A DNA stretch of 6,265 nt from an uncultured Clostridia bacterium (GTDB lineage Bacteria > Bacillota > Clostridia > Christensenellales > Pumilibacteraceae), in assembly GCA_947627075.1 (NCBI GenBank), contig CANQUR010000094.1, positions 1 through 6,265 on the forward strand. The letters are read 5' to 3'. Positions 1 through 5,835 of this stretch are shown here, one piece after another (positions within the stretch are counted from its first letter, which is position 1; each line of letters starts with the position of its first letter). A program made the translations under genes and the position numbers. Below the pieces are notes generated by a model. That model was not told the origin of the DNA, ran no database searches, and saw nothing but the letters and a program-made list of their open reading frames with translations.

Positions 1-51
1 GATTTATACGAAAATCGAAAAGAAATGGGTCCGAAAATTCGATATGTTTTC

Positions 52-90
52 AAAAGCCGAGCAAATCTGCTCGGCTTTTGTCTTTCTTTT
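52..90 (+). terminator. Hairpin terminator, probably bidirectional
   Basis: A perfect 12-bp stem (52-63 paired with 68-79, GC-rich core GCCGAGCA) closes a 4-base loop. On the plus strand it runs into a T-rich tail (76-90), the better terminator side, which implies a plus-strand gene ending just before this window. Read on the minus strand it lies 24 bases past the guaA stop and has only a short TTTTG tail, so it can also serve guaA less efficiently. Bases 1-51 are open in all three plus frames but too short to assign. Confidence 0.85.
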
Positions 91-102
91 ACAATTTAAT
101 TT

Positions 103-1626
103 TTATTCCCACTCAATGGTTGCGGGGGGTTTGCTTGTTATATCATAAACGACGCGATTGACTTGTTTTACTTCGTTTACTATACGATTGCTGATCTTTT
201 CAAGCACATCAAATGGGATCCTTGCCCAATCTGCAGTCATGCCGTCAACGCTCGTTACTCCTCGGAGCGCGATAGTATAATCATAGGTACGCGCATCTCC
301 CATTACTCCCACACTGCGGAGATCGGTAAGTACGGTAAAATACTGCCATATTTCGGATTGTAGTCCGGCTTTTTTTATCTCGTCACGATAAATATAATCG
401 GTCTCGCGCAACAATTCGAGTTTTTCTTTTGTGACGTCGCCTATTATCCTTATCGCAAGTCCGGGACCCGGGAACGGTTGACGCATAACTATTTCCTCGC
501 TCAAACCAAGCTCGAAGCCGAGTCTGCGCACCTCGTCCTTAAAGAGTTCTCTTAATGGCTCCACGATCTCCTTGAAATCCACCACGTCCGGAAGCGCGCC
601 CACGTTGTGGTGTGACTTGATTTTAGCCGAATTTCCCAATCCGCTTTCGATAACGTCGGGATATATAGTGCCTTGAACGAGATAATCGACCTTGCCGATC
701 TTTTTTGCCTCCGCCTCAAAAACTCTAATAAACTCCTCGCCTATTATCTTACGTTTGCGCTCGGGTTCGGTGACTCCTTGCAATTTGCCAAGGAAGCGTT
801 CGGACGCGTCCACCTTTATCAAATTCATACCCATTCCGTCTTTGAATACTCGAACGACTTCGTCCGCTTCGTTTTTGCGAAGCAAGCCGTGATCGACGAA
901 AATGCAAATAAGATCCGGACATGCCTTATGTATAAGCGTTGCGGCAACGGCGCTGTCTACGCCTCCGCTGAGAGCGCACAATACCTTTTTACCCCACAGC
1001 TTGGCTTTTAGAGTTTCTATCGTCTCGGCAGCGAAATTGCCCATCGTCCAATCGCCTTTTGCACCGCAAACCTTATAAAGAAAATTGCGGAGAATATCCA
1101 TGCCTCTTTGAGTATGCATGACCTCCGGATGAAATTGAACTCCATACAGCTTACGTTTTTCATTCTGCATAGCCGCTACAGGACAATTGGCTGTCTTTGC
1201 CGCTACGGTGAAGCCCTCGGGGAGCTTTTCTATATAATCGGTATGGCTCATCCAGCAGACCGAGCCCGTGGATATGCCTTCGAACAATTTGCCATTTTCA
1301 TCGCAAAGCTCTTGCTTGCCATATTCGCGCGGTCCGCTCGAAACCTTGCCGCCGTTAAGGTGCGCCATAATTTGACATCCGTAACAAATGCCGAGAACGG
1401 GAACTTTGAGCTCGAATATTTCCTTGTCTACCGTCGGTGCGCCCGCCTCGTAAACGCTATTCGGTCCGCCCGTAAAAATGATGCCTATCGGACGCTTTTC
1501 CTTTATTTTATCGATTTTTGTCGTATACGGCAGAAGCTCACAGTAAACATTGAGTTCACGTACTCTTCGCGCTATGAGCTGGTTATATTGCCCACCGAAA
1601 TCCAAGACCACAACTGTTTGTCTCAT
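103..1626 (-). CDS. guaA: GMP synthase (glutamine-hydrolysing)
   Basis: This cytosolic enzyme makes GMP from XMP, ATP and glutamine, the last step of de novo guanine nucleotide synthesis. The 507-residue product is close to the usual family length (about 510-525) and looks complete. Residues 4-190 form the class I glutamine amidotransferase domain: GGPNS near 53-57, nucleophile Cys81 in GICYGCQ, and His166 and Glu168 in FHPEV. Residues about 195-385 form the ATP-pyrophosphatase domain with the P-loop SGGVDS at 220-225. The C-terminal dimerisation domain starts near FPGPGLAIR (385-393) and ends in the characteristic KPPATIEWE. The ATG at 1626 is supported by a GGAGG site at 1633-1637, six bases upstream. 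A terminator follows the gene and no second gene is visible in the unit. The amidotransferase motif has Cys where most family members have Met (GICYGMQ). The identification is essentially certain. Confidence 0.98.
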   Translation of the reverse strand: MRQTVVVLDFGGQYNQLIARRVRELNVYCELLPYTTKIDKIKEKRPIGIIFTGGPNSVYEAGAPTVDKEIFELKVPVLGICYGCQIMAHLNGGKVSSGPREYGKQELCDENGKLFEGISTGSVCWMSHTDYIEKLPEGFTVAAKTANCPVAAMQNEKRKLYGVQFHPEVMHTQRGMDILRNFLYKVCGAKGDWTMGNFAAETIETLKAKLWGKKVLCALSGGVDSAVAATLIHKACPDLICIFVDHGLLRKNEADEVVRVFKDGMGMNLIKVDASERFLGKLQGVTEPERKRKIIGEEFIRVFEAEAKKIGKVDYLVQGTIYPDVIESGLGNSAKIKSHHNVGALPDVVDFKEIVEPLRELFKDEVRRLGFELGLSEEIVMRQPFPGPGLAIRIIGDVTKEKLELLRETDYIYRDEIKKAGLQSEIWQYFTVLTDLRSVGVMGDARTYDYTIALRGVTSVDGMTADWARIPFDVLEKISNRIVNEVKQVNRVVYDITSKPPATIEWE

Positions 1627-1657
1627 TGATTGCCTCCGAATTTTCTTATGATGTTAT

Positions 1658-1686
1658 AGTATATCATTTTATGGAAAAATAGGCAA
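1658..1686 (-). promoter_or_regulatory. Predicted guaA promoter
   Basis: On the minus strand TTGCCT (1686-1681) and TATACT (1663-1658) are separated by exactly 17 bases, matching a sigma-A promoter at 4/6 and 5/6 positions. Transcription would start near 1651, giving a leader of only about 25 bases before the guaA ATG. That is too short for a purine riboswitch, so riboswitch control of guaA from this promoter is unlikely. Confidence 0.65.
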
Positions 1687-1847
1687 GTAAAATAGATATT
1701 TCATAATTATTTTTGTACGCTTTTTCTTGACTACGCATTCGGTGAGATATTTTCGTTATTAGCTCGGGCTATGATGGTCATATCTTGTTTCGACGCGCCA
1801 TTTAATCGAAAAATTTTAATTTTTTTTGCTCAAAGGGCTTAAATCAG
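1687..1847. other. Spacer between divergent guaA and ald promoters
   Basis: No coding potential or recognisable RNA is seen. The stretch is AT-rich, with A/T runs around 1808-1828. The only symmetric element I noticed is the short palindrome TATGA-TGG-TCATA at 1770-1782, a possible regulator site in the upstream region of ald. Its regulator cannot be named. Confidence 0.4.
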
Positions 1848-1876
1848 TTTACTATTGCATTTTTTAGTATTATACT
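1848..1876 (+). promoter_or_regulatory. Predicted ald promoter
   Basis: TTTACT (1848-1853) and TATACT (1871-1876) are spaced by 17 bases, a good sigma-A type pair (4/6 and 5/6). The start would be near 1883, leaving a leader of about 45 bases that contains only the ribosome site before ald. Confidence 0.6.
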
Positions 1877-1927
1877 TATGCTGTAAAGTTTATTTACTAA
1901 TTTTACAATAAAAGGAGATATTAAAAA

Positions 1928-3073
1928 ATGAAAATCGGTGTACCTATCGAGATCAAAAAACATGAGTACAGAGTAGGACTTGCTCCTCACCATGCAGCCG
2001 CTTACGTTAAAGCAGGCCATGAAGTTTACATCCAGCACGACGCAGGCGTAGGCTCCGGCTATGAAGACGCAGCTTATACCGCCGTAGGATGCAAGATCCT
2101 TCCCACCATTGAAGATATCTATGCAAAAGCAGATATGATCATCAAGGTAAAGGAGCCTATCGATCACGAGACAAAGCCCGAATTCAAAGGCGTTTCGGAA
2201 TATAAGCTTATGCGCGAAGGTCAGATCCTTTACACATATTTCCACCTTGCAGCCGACAAGCCGCTTACTCAGGCTTGCCTCGACAAGAAGATCATTGCAA
2301 TCGCTTATGAGACAATTAGAGACCGCAAGGGCGCTCTTCCCTGCCTTAAGCCGATGAGCGAGATCGCAGGTCGTCTTTCCATACAAGAAGGCGCTAAATA
2401 CCTCGAAAAGCCGTTTGGCGGCAGAGGTTGCCTCCTCGGCGGCGTTACCGGCGTTCTTCCCGCTAACGTACTCGTACTCGGCGGTGCAGGCGTTGTAGGA
2501 CGCAACGCAGTGGCTATGGCAGTAGGTCTCGGTGCAAACGTTACCGCTGTGGACGTAAACCTTGATGCTCTTACCGATATGGATACTCATTATGCCGGCA
2601 GAGTTCATACTCTTTATAGCACGGACGAAGCTGTTCGCGAAGAAATCGCAAAAGCCGACCTCGTTATCGGTGCGGCCCTTATCCCCGGCGCAGCTACGCC
2701 GCAACTCATTCGCAAGGAATATATTCCTCTCATGAAGAAAGGCGCAGTCATCGTTGACGTTGCTATCGACCAAGGCGGTACTTGCCAGACATCGCACGTT
2801 ACCTATCATGACGCTCCCGTATTCGAATATCAAGGCGTTATCCATTATTGCGTAGGCAATATGCCCGGCGCAGTTCCGTGCACGTCTACCTTGGCACTCA
2901 ACAATGCAACACTTAAATATGGTCTTGCAATTGCAAACAAGGGATACAAGGAAGCGCTCAAAGCAGATGAAGGTCTTATGCTCGGTCTTAACACTCACCT
3001 CGGCAAGCTTACTTGCAAGCCCGTAGCTGACCTTTACAAGATGGAATACACCGATCCCAAAACTTTGTTTTGA
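1928..3073 (+). CDS. ald: Alanine dehydrogenase
   Basis: This NAD-dependent cytosolic enzyme interconverts L-alanine with pyruvate and ammonium; the direction in the cell cannot be told from sequence. The 381-residue product has the N-terminal AlaDH/PNT substrate domain and the C-terminal NAD-binding Rossmann domain. By alignment from memory with the Bacillus enzyme, Arg15 and Lys75 (in KVKEP) are at the usual positions, His106 (YTYFHLA) corresponds to His96, and Asp281 (VDVAIDQGG) to Asp270. The nucleotide loop is GGAGVVG at 185-191, with Asp209 at the end of the next strand as expected for NAD preference. The 10-residue shift of His106 reveals an insertion near residues 79-90, which explains the length above the usual 370-374. 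The ATG at 1928 has a GGAG site at 1914-1917. There are no TTA, CTA or TCA codons in the whole gene and CTT/CTC dominate for leucine, a bias typical of high expression. It is monocistronic, with its own promoter and terminator. Confidence 0.97.
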   Translation: MKIGVPIEIKKHEYRVGLAPHHAAAYVKAGHEVYIQHDAGVGSGYEDAAYTAVGCKILPTIEDIYAKADMIIKVKEPIDHETKPEFKGVSEYKLMREGQILYTYFHLAADKPLTQACLDKKIIAIAYETIRDRKGALPCLKPMSEIAGRLSIQEGAKYLEKPFGGRGCLLGGVTGVLPANVLVLGGAGVVGRNAVAMAVGLGANVTAVDVNLDALTDMDTHYAGRVHTLYSTDEAVREEIAKADLVIGAALIPGAATPQLIRKEYIPLMKKGAVIVDVAIDQGGTCQTSHVTYHDAPVFEYQGVIHYCVGNMPGAVPCTSTLALNNATLKYGLAIANKGYKEALKADEGLMLGLNTHLGKLTCKPVADLYKMEYTDPKTLF

Positions 3074-3096
3074 TCGATAAACACAAACTTTTAAGT

Positions 3097-3136
3097 AAAA
3101 AATACCGATGAGGAATTTCTTCATCGGTATTTTTTA
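3097..3136. terminator. Bidirectional terminator between ald and the recombinase
   Basis: Bases 3097-3111 pair with 3121-3135 to give a 15-bp stem with core TACCGATGA and a 9-base loop. The stem begins with an A run and ends in a T run, so it works as an intrinsic terminator on both strands. It lies 23 bases after the ald stop and about 100 bases after the convergent recombinase gene, and probably ends both transcripts. Confidence 0.9.
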
Positions 3137-3232
3137 TAAAGCGCATTGCAAAAACTGCTCTGCAAAGTCTAATGTGCGGTCTTGCAAAGCGACAACGTTT
3201 TTTACTGTATGCAATTGGAGTTTCTAAAAGCT

Positions 3233-4144
3233 TTAGGGTAGCAGATTACCGACCTTGTTCATCATTTCGGTCTTATGTTCCATAAACGAATGACTGTAAT
3301 GTTGCAACGTTACGGCGGGGCTTTGATGTCCCAAGATCTCGGACAACGTTTTTATATCCATTCCTATTTCCAATGCGCGCGTCGCAAAGGTATGCCTTAA
3401 CGCATGAAAGCCTCTGTGGTCTATCTTCAGTCTTTTTAATAGGATATCGAACGTCCTTTGATAAGAACGGATCTCGGCTCCGTAATTCGATTTGCCCGTT
3501 ACCACGAATTTGTCATTCGTAAGCTTTCGCAACGCCTTCATGTAGTAAACAATGCGTTTGGGAAGTGGAATGACACGCTCGGAGCTCTGCGTTTTGGTCG
3601 CGTCGATTATCTTGACATAGCGATTTTCTTCCCAGCTGTCATGACAAGATTTGGTAACGGCGATCGTACCTTTTTTTAAGTCCACATCTTCCCATGTTAA
3701 GGCAAGCAATTCGCCTATACGCAATCCGGAATACAGGCATAAAAGTATACCGAACAACATTGGTTTTTGCTTTTGAAAGATATATTGTTCTATCTTCTTT
3801 TGTTCGTCCTTACTGAAGCTCGCCGCTCTTTTTGCTCTGACGCGAGGCCCTACTATGGCGTCGGAATATTGTCTGTCGGTTATGCCTATTGAAACGCTTT
3901 TCTTTAATGAAAGCTTGACCATCGCAACGATAAAGTTTATAGTACGTGCAGAAAGTCCCAACTCAGTAAGATCGAAAAGAAATTTTTGAAGTTCGACGGC
4001 AGTAAGTTCGCAGACGTCATATTCACCGAGCGATGGAATGATGTACATTTCGGTTTCACGGCGGTATTTCTTGTACGTACGTTCCGAAGTCGAAACCTTG
4101 ACATACAGCTCCAACCATTCATTAAGCCACTCTTTATAAAGCAT
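3233..4144 (-). CDS. Tyrosine recombinase / phage-type integrase
   Basis: This is a DNA strand-exchange enzyme of the lambda-integrase family, 303 residues from the chosen start. Residues about 3-85 form the SAM-like core-binding domain. Residues about 110-295 form the catalytic domain with every signature residue in place: Arg142 (GLRIGELLAL), beta-hairpin Lys184, His247 and Arg250 (HALRHTFATR), His273 (LGH) and nucleophile Tyr283 (HYSH). It should therefore be active. It lacks the N-terminal arm-binding domain of Tn916-type integrases and is near XerC/D length, but XerC/D assignment is not supported by context. An in-frame ATG at 4222 exists, but it falls inside the preceding terminator hairpin. 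The ATG at 4144 has a perfect AAGGAGGT six bases upstream and is preferred. No excisionase, relaxase, phage gene or cargo adjoins it. It could be the remnant of an integrated element, a phase-variation recombinase, or an integrase acting elsewhere. Confidence 0.93.
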   Translation of the reverse strand: MLYKEWLNEWLELYVKVSTSERTYKKYRRETEMYIIPSLGEYDVCELTAVELQKFLFDLTELGLSARTINFIVAMVKLSLKKSVSIGITDRQYSDAIVGPRVRAKRAASFSKDEQKKIEQYIFQKQKPMLFGILLCLYSGLRIGELLALTWEDVDLKKGTIAVTKSCHDSWEENRYVKIIDATKTQSSERVIPLPKRIVYYMKALRKLTNDKFVVTGKSNYGAEIRSYQRTFDILLKRLKIDHRGFHALRHTFATRALEIGMDIKTLSEILGHQSPAVTLQHYSHSFMEHKTEMMNKVGNLLP

Positions 4145-4150
4145 AAGTTT

Positions 4151-4158
4151 ACCTCCTT
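4151..4158 (-). promoter_or_regulatory. Strong ribosome site that fixes the recombinase start
   Basis: The minus strand reads AAGGAGGT, an eight-base match to the anti-Shine-Dalgarno complement, six bases before the ATG at 4144. It decides against the longer reading frame starting at 4222. Confidence 0.85.
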
Positions 4159-4187
4159 GCAATATAATTGTTGCCATATTTATATTT

Positions 4188-4193
4188 ATTATA
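4188..4193 (-). promoter_or_regulatory. Possible -10 box of the recombinase gene
   Basis: The minus strand has a consensus TATAAT here, giving a start near 4181 and a leader of about 37 bases. No convincing -35 box is found at 16-18 bases upstream (the sequence there belongs to the terminator stem). The promoter would be weak or activator-dependent, or the box is a chance match in AT-rich DNA. Confidence 0.4.
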
Positions 4194-4202
4194 GTTCCGA
4201 CG

Positions 4203-4237
4203 AAATAAAAAAGCGACCTCATTTTTTATGAGATCGC
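4203..4237 (-). terminator. Terminator of the membrane protein-tcdA unit
   Basis: On the minus strand GCGA-T-CTCAT (4237-4228) pairs with ATGAG-G-TCGC (4222-4213) with one mismatch and a 5-base loop. It is followed by TTTTTTATTT (4212-4203). It starts 29 bases after the tcdA stop codon and insulates the recombinase gene from tcdA transcription. Confidence 0.85.
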
Positions 4238-4265
4238 GAAAAAAACACTATTCGCCGAATCGTAT

Positions 4266-4931
4266 TCAAGCTATTCCGAGTATGGTCTTTATTATCTCGC
4301 CCGCCATTATAAGTCCGGCGACTCCGGGCACAAACGAAACACTGCCCGGTGTACGTTCGCCCGTCTTTATGGGAGCTTCGGTGGAATAAACGACCTTGAG
4401 GCTCTTTATGCCTCGCGCCCTCAATTCCTTTCGCATGACCTTTGCAAGCGGATCATAGGTCGTATCGAACACATCTCCTACCTTGAACGCAGTGGGATCG
4501 ATCCGATTGCCCGTTCCCATGCAACTGATTATTTTGCCTTTTGCCGATTCGACAAGAGCGAGTTTCGCCGTGACCGTATCCACGGCGTCGGCAACATAGT
4601 CAAAACTTTCGAAAGCTATTTCCTCCTTGTTTTCCGGCAAAAAGAACATATCTTTTTTGTGCAATATCAGATCCGGCGAAACAGCAAGCAATCTTTTTGC
4701 CATGGCGTCCACTTTTTTACTTCCCAAATTATCATTTTGAGCAATGATCTGCCTATTTATATTTGAGGGAGCTATTACGTCTCCGTCAACGATAGTAAGT
4801 TCGCCCACTCCGCTTCGCACCAATGCTTCGGCAACCGCTCCGCCCACTCCGCCAAGCCCGAATACGGCTATATGCGCCTTCTTTAGGCGTTCGAGATCGC
4901 CCAAGACTCTTTCAGTTCGCGACAGATCCAT
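4266..4931 (-). CDS. tcdA: tRNA threonylcarbamoyladenosine dehydratase (TcdA/CsdL, E1-like)
   Basis: TcdA is an ATP-dependent enzyme of the ThiF/MoeB/E1 fold that cyclises the t6A base at position 37 of ANN-decoding tRNAs to ct6A. The 221-residue product begins with the family pattern SRTERVLG. It then shows the nucleotide loop GLGGVGG (25-31), the acidic IVDGD strand end (47-51), SNINRQ (56-61) and DAVDT (115-119). GTGNRIDP (139-146) and PLAKVMRKELRARGI (161-175) are typical of TcdA rather than ThiF or MoeB. No zinc CXXC pairs are present. It is shorter than E. coli CsdL (268 residues), mainly from compact ends. The ATG at 4931 lies inside the upstream gene (20-base overlap) behind a G-rich ribosome site (about 4934-4941), which suggests translational coupling. 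Confidence 0.9.
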   Translation of the reverse strand: MDLSRTERVLGDLERLKKAHIAVFGLGGVGGAVAEALVRSGVGELTIVDGDVIAPSNINRQIIAQNDNLGSKKVDAMAKRLLAVSPDLILHKKDMFFLPENKEEIAFESFDYVADAVDTVTAKLALVESAKGKIISCMGTGNRIDPTAFKVGDVFDTTYDPLAKVMRKELRARGIKSLKVVYSTEAPIKTGERTPGSVSFVPGVAGLIMAGEIIKTILGIA

Positions 4932-5376
4932 TTCCGCCCCCTATTCCGAACAAGCTCGGGAATAAACCCGCCAAAAAGAGAACTATAGCAAACACGACTG
5001 CCGCAAAAGCAACACATATGAGCAGTCGCAATACGTAATTTTTGACATAAGGCATTATCTTGTATATTAGGAAAAATGCGATCGCTCCCAATACGGCGCC
5101 TATATAGTTCCCCAATAGCCCCACTACAAAAGGCAATATTCCGGCTATATAATCATACCAATAAAGTTTGGATATCAGTGCCTTCTTTTCGCCTCGACAA
5201 AGATACACGCCCGAAAAGAGCGTTCCGCCTATCACACATTTCTCGTTGCCAAGCAAAAATGTGTTTTTCCCTTCTCCGCGCGGAAGTTCGATTCCCTCGT
5301 ATGTAAGCGAGGCTTTGCCGTTCCAATAATTTATATCGACTTCAAATCGTCCGTCCAATTCGATCTCATACTTCAC
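4912..5376 (-). CDS. Small predicted membrane protein, function unknown
   Basis: I do not recognise a named family. From a GTG at 5376 the product has 154 residues. Residues 1-70 are soluble and probably beta-rich (KYEIELDGRFEVDINYWNG, LPRGEGKNTFLLG, GVYLCRGEKKALISK). Two closely spaced hydrophobic segments follow at about 76-90 and 91-107, then a third at about 115-139, then a glycine-rich tail (GIGGGNG). This resembles an inner-membrane protein with a cytoplasmic N-terminal domain. The frame is open upstream to an ATG at 5514, but those 46 residues contain the predicted promoter at 5383-5411, have no ribosome site and look noncoding, so the GTG start is preferred. Its 3' end overlaps tcdA by 20 bases, so the two are almost certainly co-transcribed. 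That alone does not show a role in tRNA modification. Confidence 0.7.
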   Translation of the reverse strand: MKYEIELDGRFEVDINYWNGKASLTYEGIELPRGEGKNTFLLGNEKCVIGGTLFSGVYLCRGEKKALISKLYWYDYIAGILPFVVGLLGNYIGAVLGAIAFFLIYKIMPYVKNYVLRLLICVAFAAVVFAIVLFLAGLFPSLFGIGGGNGSVAN

Positions 5377-5382
5377 GTATCG

Positions 5383-5411
5383 ATTATAACATATAAATAC
5401 ATAAAAAGCAA
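5383..5411 (-). promoter_or_regulatory. Extended -10 promoter of the membrane protein-tcdA unit
   Basis: The minus strand has TTGCTT (5411-5406), a 17-base spacer, and a perfect TATAAT (5388-5383) preceded by TGT, an extended -10 element. Transcription should start around 5375-5377. This coincides with the GTG start codon at 5376, so the mRNA may be leaderless or nearly so. Confidence 0.65.
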
Positions 5412-5556
5412 GACTTTTTGCTTCAAAGAATTTTTGTGTCTTTTTAGAAGGCATCTTTTGCTTGCGATCGATCGGCGACTTGCGGCATTCATCCTCAATA
5501 CTTTCGGTTTGCATAAGCGATTTTTCAATTTTTCCGACTTTATTTCATCAAAACAG

Positions 5557-5585
5557 TTGACATTTTGTCTTTTGTTTGCTACACT
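5557..5585 (+). promoter_or_regulatory. Promoter of tRNA-Ser
   Basis: A consensus TTGACA (5557-5562), a 17-base spacer and TACACT (5580-5585) preceded by TGC (extended -10) point to a start near 5592, about ten bases before the mature tRNA 5' end. It is the best promoter match in the window, as expected for a stable RNA gene. Confidence 0.8.
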
Positions 5586-5601
5586 TATTTAGCAATTTTA
5601 C

Positions 5602-5690
5602 GGAGTGGTATCGAAGTGGTCATAACGGCCCTGACTCGAAATCAGGTAGTCCGCAAGGGCTCGTGGGTTCGAATCCCACCTACTCCGCCA
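5602..5690 (+). tRNA. tRNA-Ser (anticodon CGA)
   Basis: The gene folds into a complete class II tRNA. The acceptor stem is 5602-5608 with 5680-5686 (one G-U pair), with discriminator G5687 and encoded CCA at 5688-5690. The D stem is 5611-5613 with 5626-5628. The anticodon stem is 5630-5634 with 5642-5646, and its loop CTCGAAA places anticodon CGA at 5637-5639 (reads UCG). A long variable arm pairs 5648-5652 with 5657-5661 around GCAA. The T stem is 5663-5667 with 5675-5679 and its loop is TTCGAAT. The long variable arm and G discriminator confirm serine identity. Serine tRNA genes are common integration sites for mobile elements. Confidence 0.97.
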
Positions 5691-5700
5691 CGGGAATGGA

Positions 5701-5768
5701 CGCCTTTTGGGTGTATTCCATAGGGAATCGCAAAAACAAAATTTTTTATCGGAATACACCTTTGGGCG
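5701..5768. repeat. 68-bp imperfect palindrome downstream of tRNA-Ser
   Basis: GGTGTATTCC (5710-5719) is exactly complementary to GGAATACACC (5751-5760), and outer CGCC (5701-5704) pairs with GGCG (5765-5768) across a small internal loop. An inner A5/T5 hairpin (5732-5736 with 5743-5747) fills the centre. The 5710-5719 arm can alternatively pair with GGAAT at 5693-5697 plus ACGCC at 5700-5704. The role is unknown: RNA processing or termination after the tRNA, a small repeat element, or recombination-site structure are all possible. Confidence 0.6.
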
Positions 5769-5774
5769 AGTCAA

Positions 5775-5811
5775 ACAAAGAAGTCGAGAGCAAAACTCTC
5801 GACTTCTTTGT
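5775..5811. terminator. Strong hairpin between tRNA-Ser and the right-edge gene
   Basis: A 16-bp stem (5775-5790 with 5796-5811, perfect, core GAAGTCGAGAG) closes a 5-base loop. It lies 25 bases after the stop of the minus-strand gene at 5836, where the minus tail reads TTCTTTGTTTG, and about 85 bases after the tRNA. It is probably a terminator for the minus-strand gene and may also stop tRNA transcription. The T tails are short on both sides, so termination is likely rather than certain. Confidence 0.65.
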
Positions 5812-5835
5812 AGATTTATACTCACTTTAAATGAA

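Noticed and set aside
1108..1629. A 173-codon plus-strand frame opposite guaA.
   Set aside because: It is a shadow of the guaA amidotransferase domain, with no ribosome site or recognisable product.
1627..1660. Purine riboswitch upstream of guaA.
   Set aside because: The predicted leader is only about 25 bases, and no conserved aptamer-like junction sequence was seen upstream.
1844..3124. A 426-codon open frame on the minus strand covering all of ald.
   Set aside because: It is in exact codon register with ald, so it stays open merely because ald has no TTA, CTA or TCA codons. The translation is rich in Cys, Ser and Val with no family resemblance, and it begins inside the ald terminator.
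3191..3353. A 12-base direct repeat (GACAACGTTTTT at 3191 and 3342) considered as an att pair.
   Set aside because: One copy lies inside the recombinase coding region, and a 12-base match is expected about once by chance in a window of this size.
4145..4222. N-terminal extension of the recombinase to an ATG at 4222.
   Set aside because: It starts inside the tcdA terminator hairpin, lacks a ribosome site, and would place the perfect AAGGAGGT of the 4144 start inside the coding sequence.
4266..4931. The E1-like protein as a CBASS Cap2-type component linked to the right-edge gene.
   Set aside because: It has TcdA-specific motifs, lacks an E2 domain, sits in a separate transcript beyond a tRNA, and is a full housekeeping enzyme on its own.
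5377..5514. N-terminal extension of the membrane protein to an ATG at 5514.
   Set aside because: It contains a strong promoter match, has no ribosome site, is Lys-rich and low-complexity in character, and does not flow into the domain starting at the GTG.
5576..5830. Open frames on both strands across tRNA-Ser (5576-5830 plus, 5598-5825 minus).
   Set aside because: They translate the tRNA itself and its complement (for example RSRWDSNPRA), a well-known source of spurious proteins in databases.
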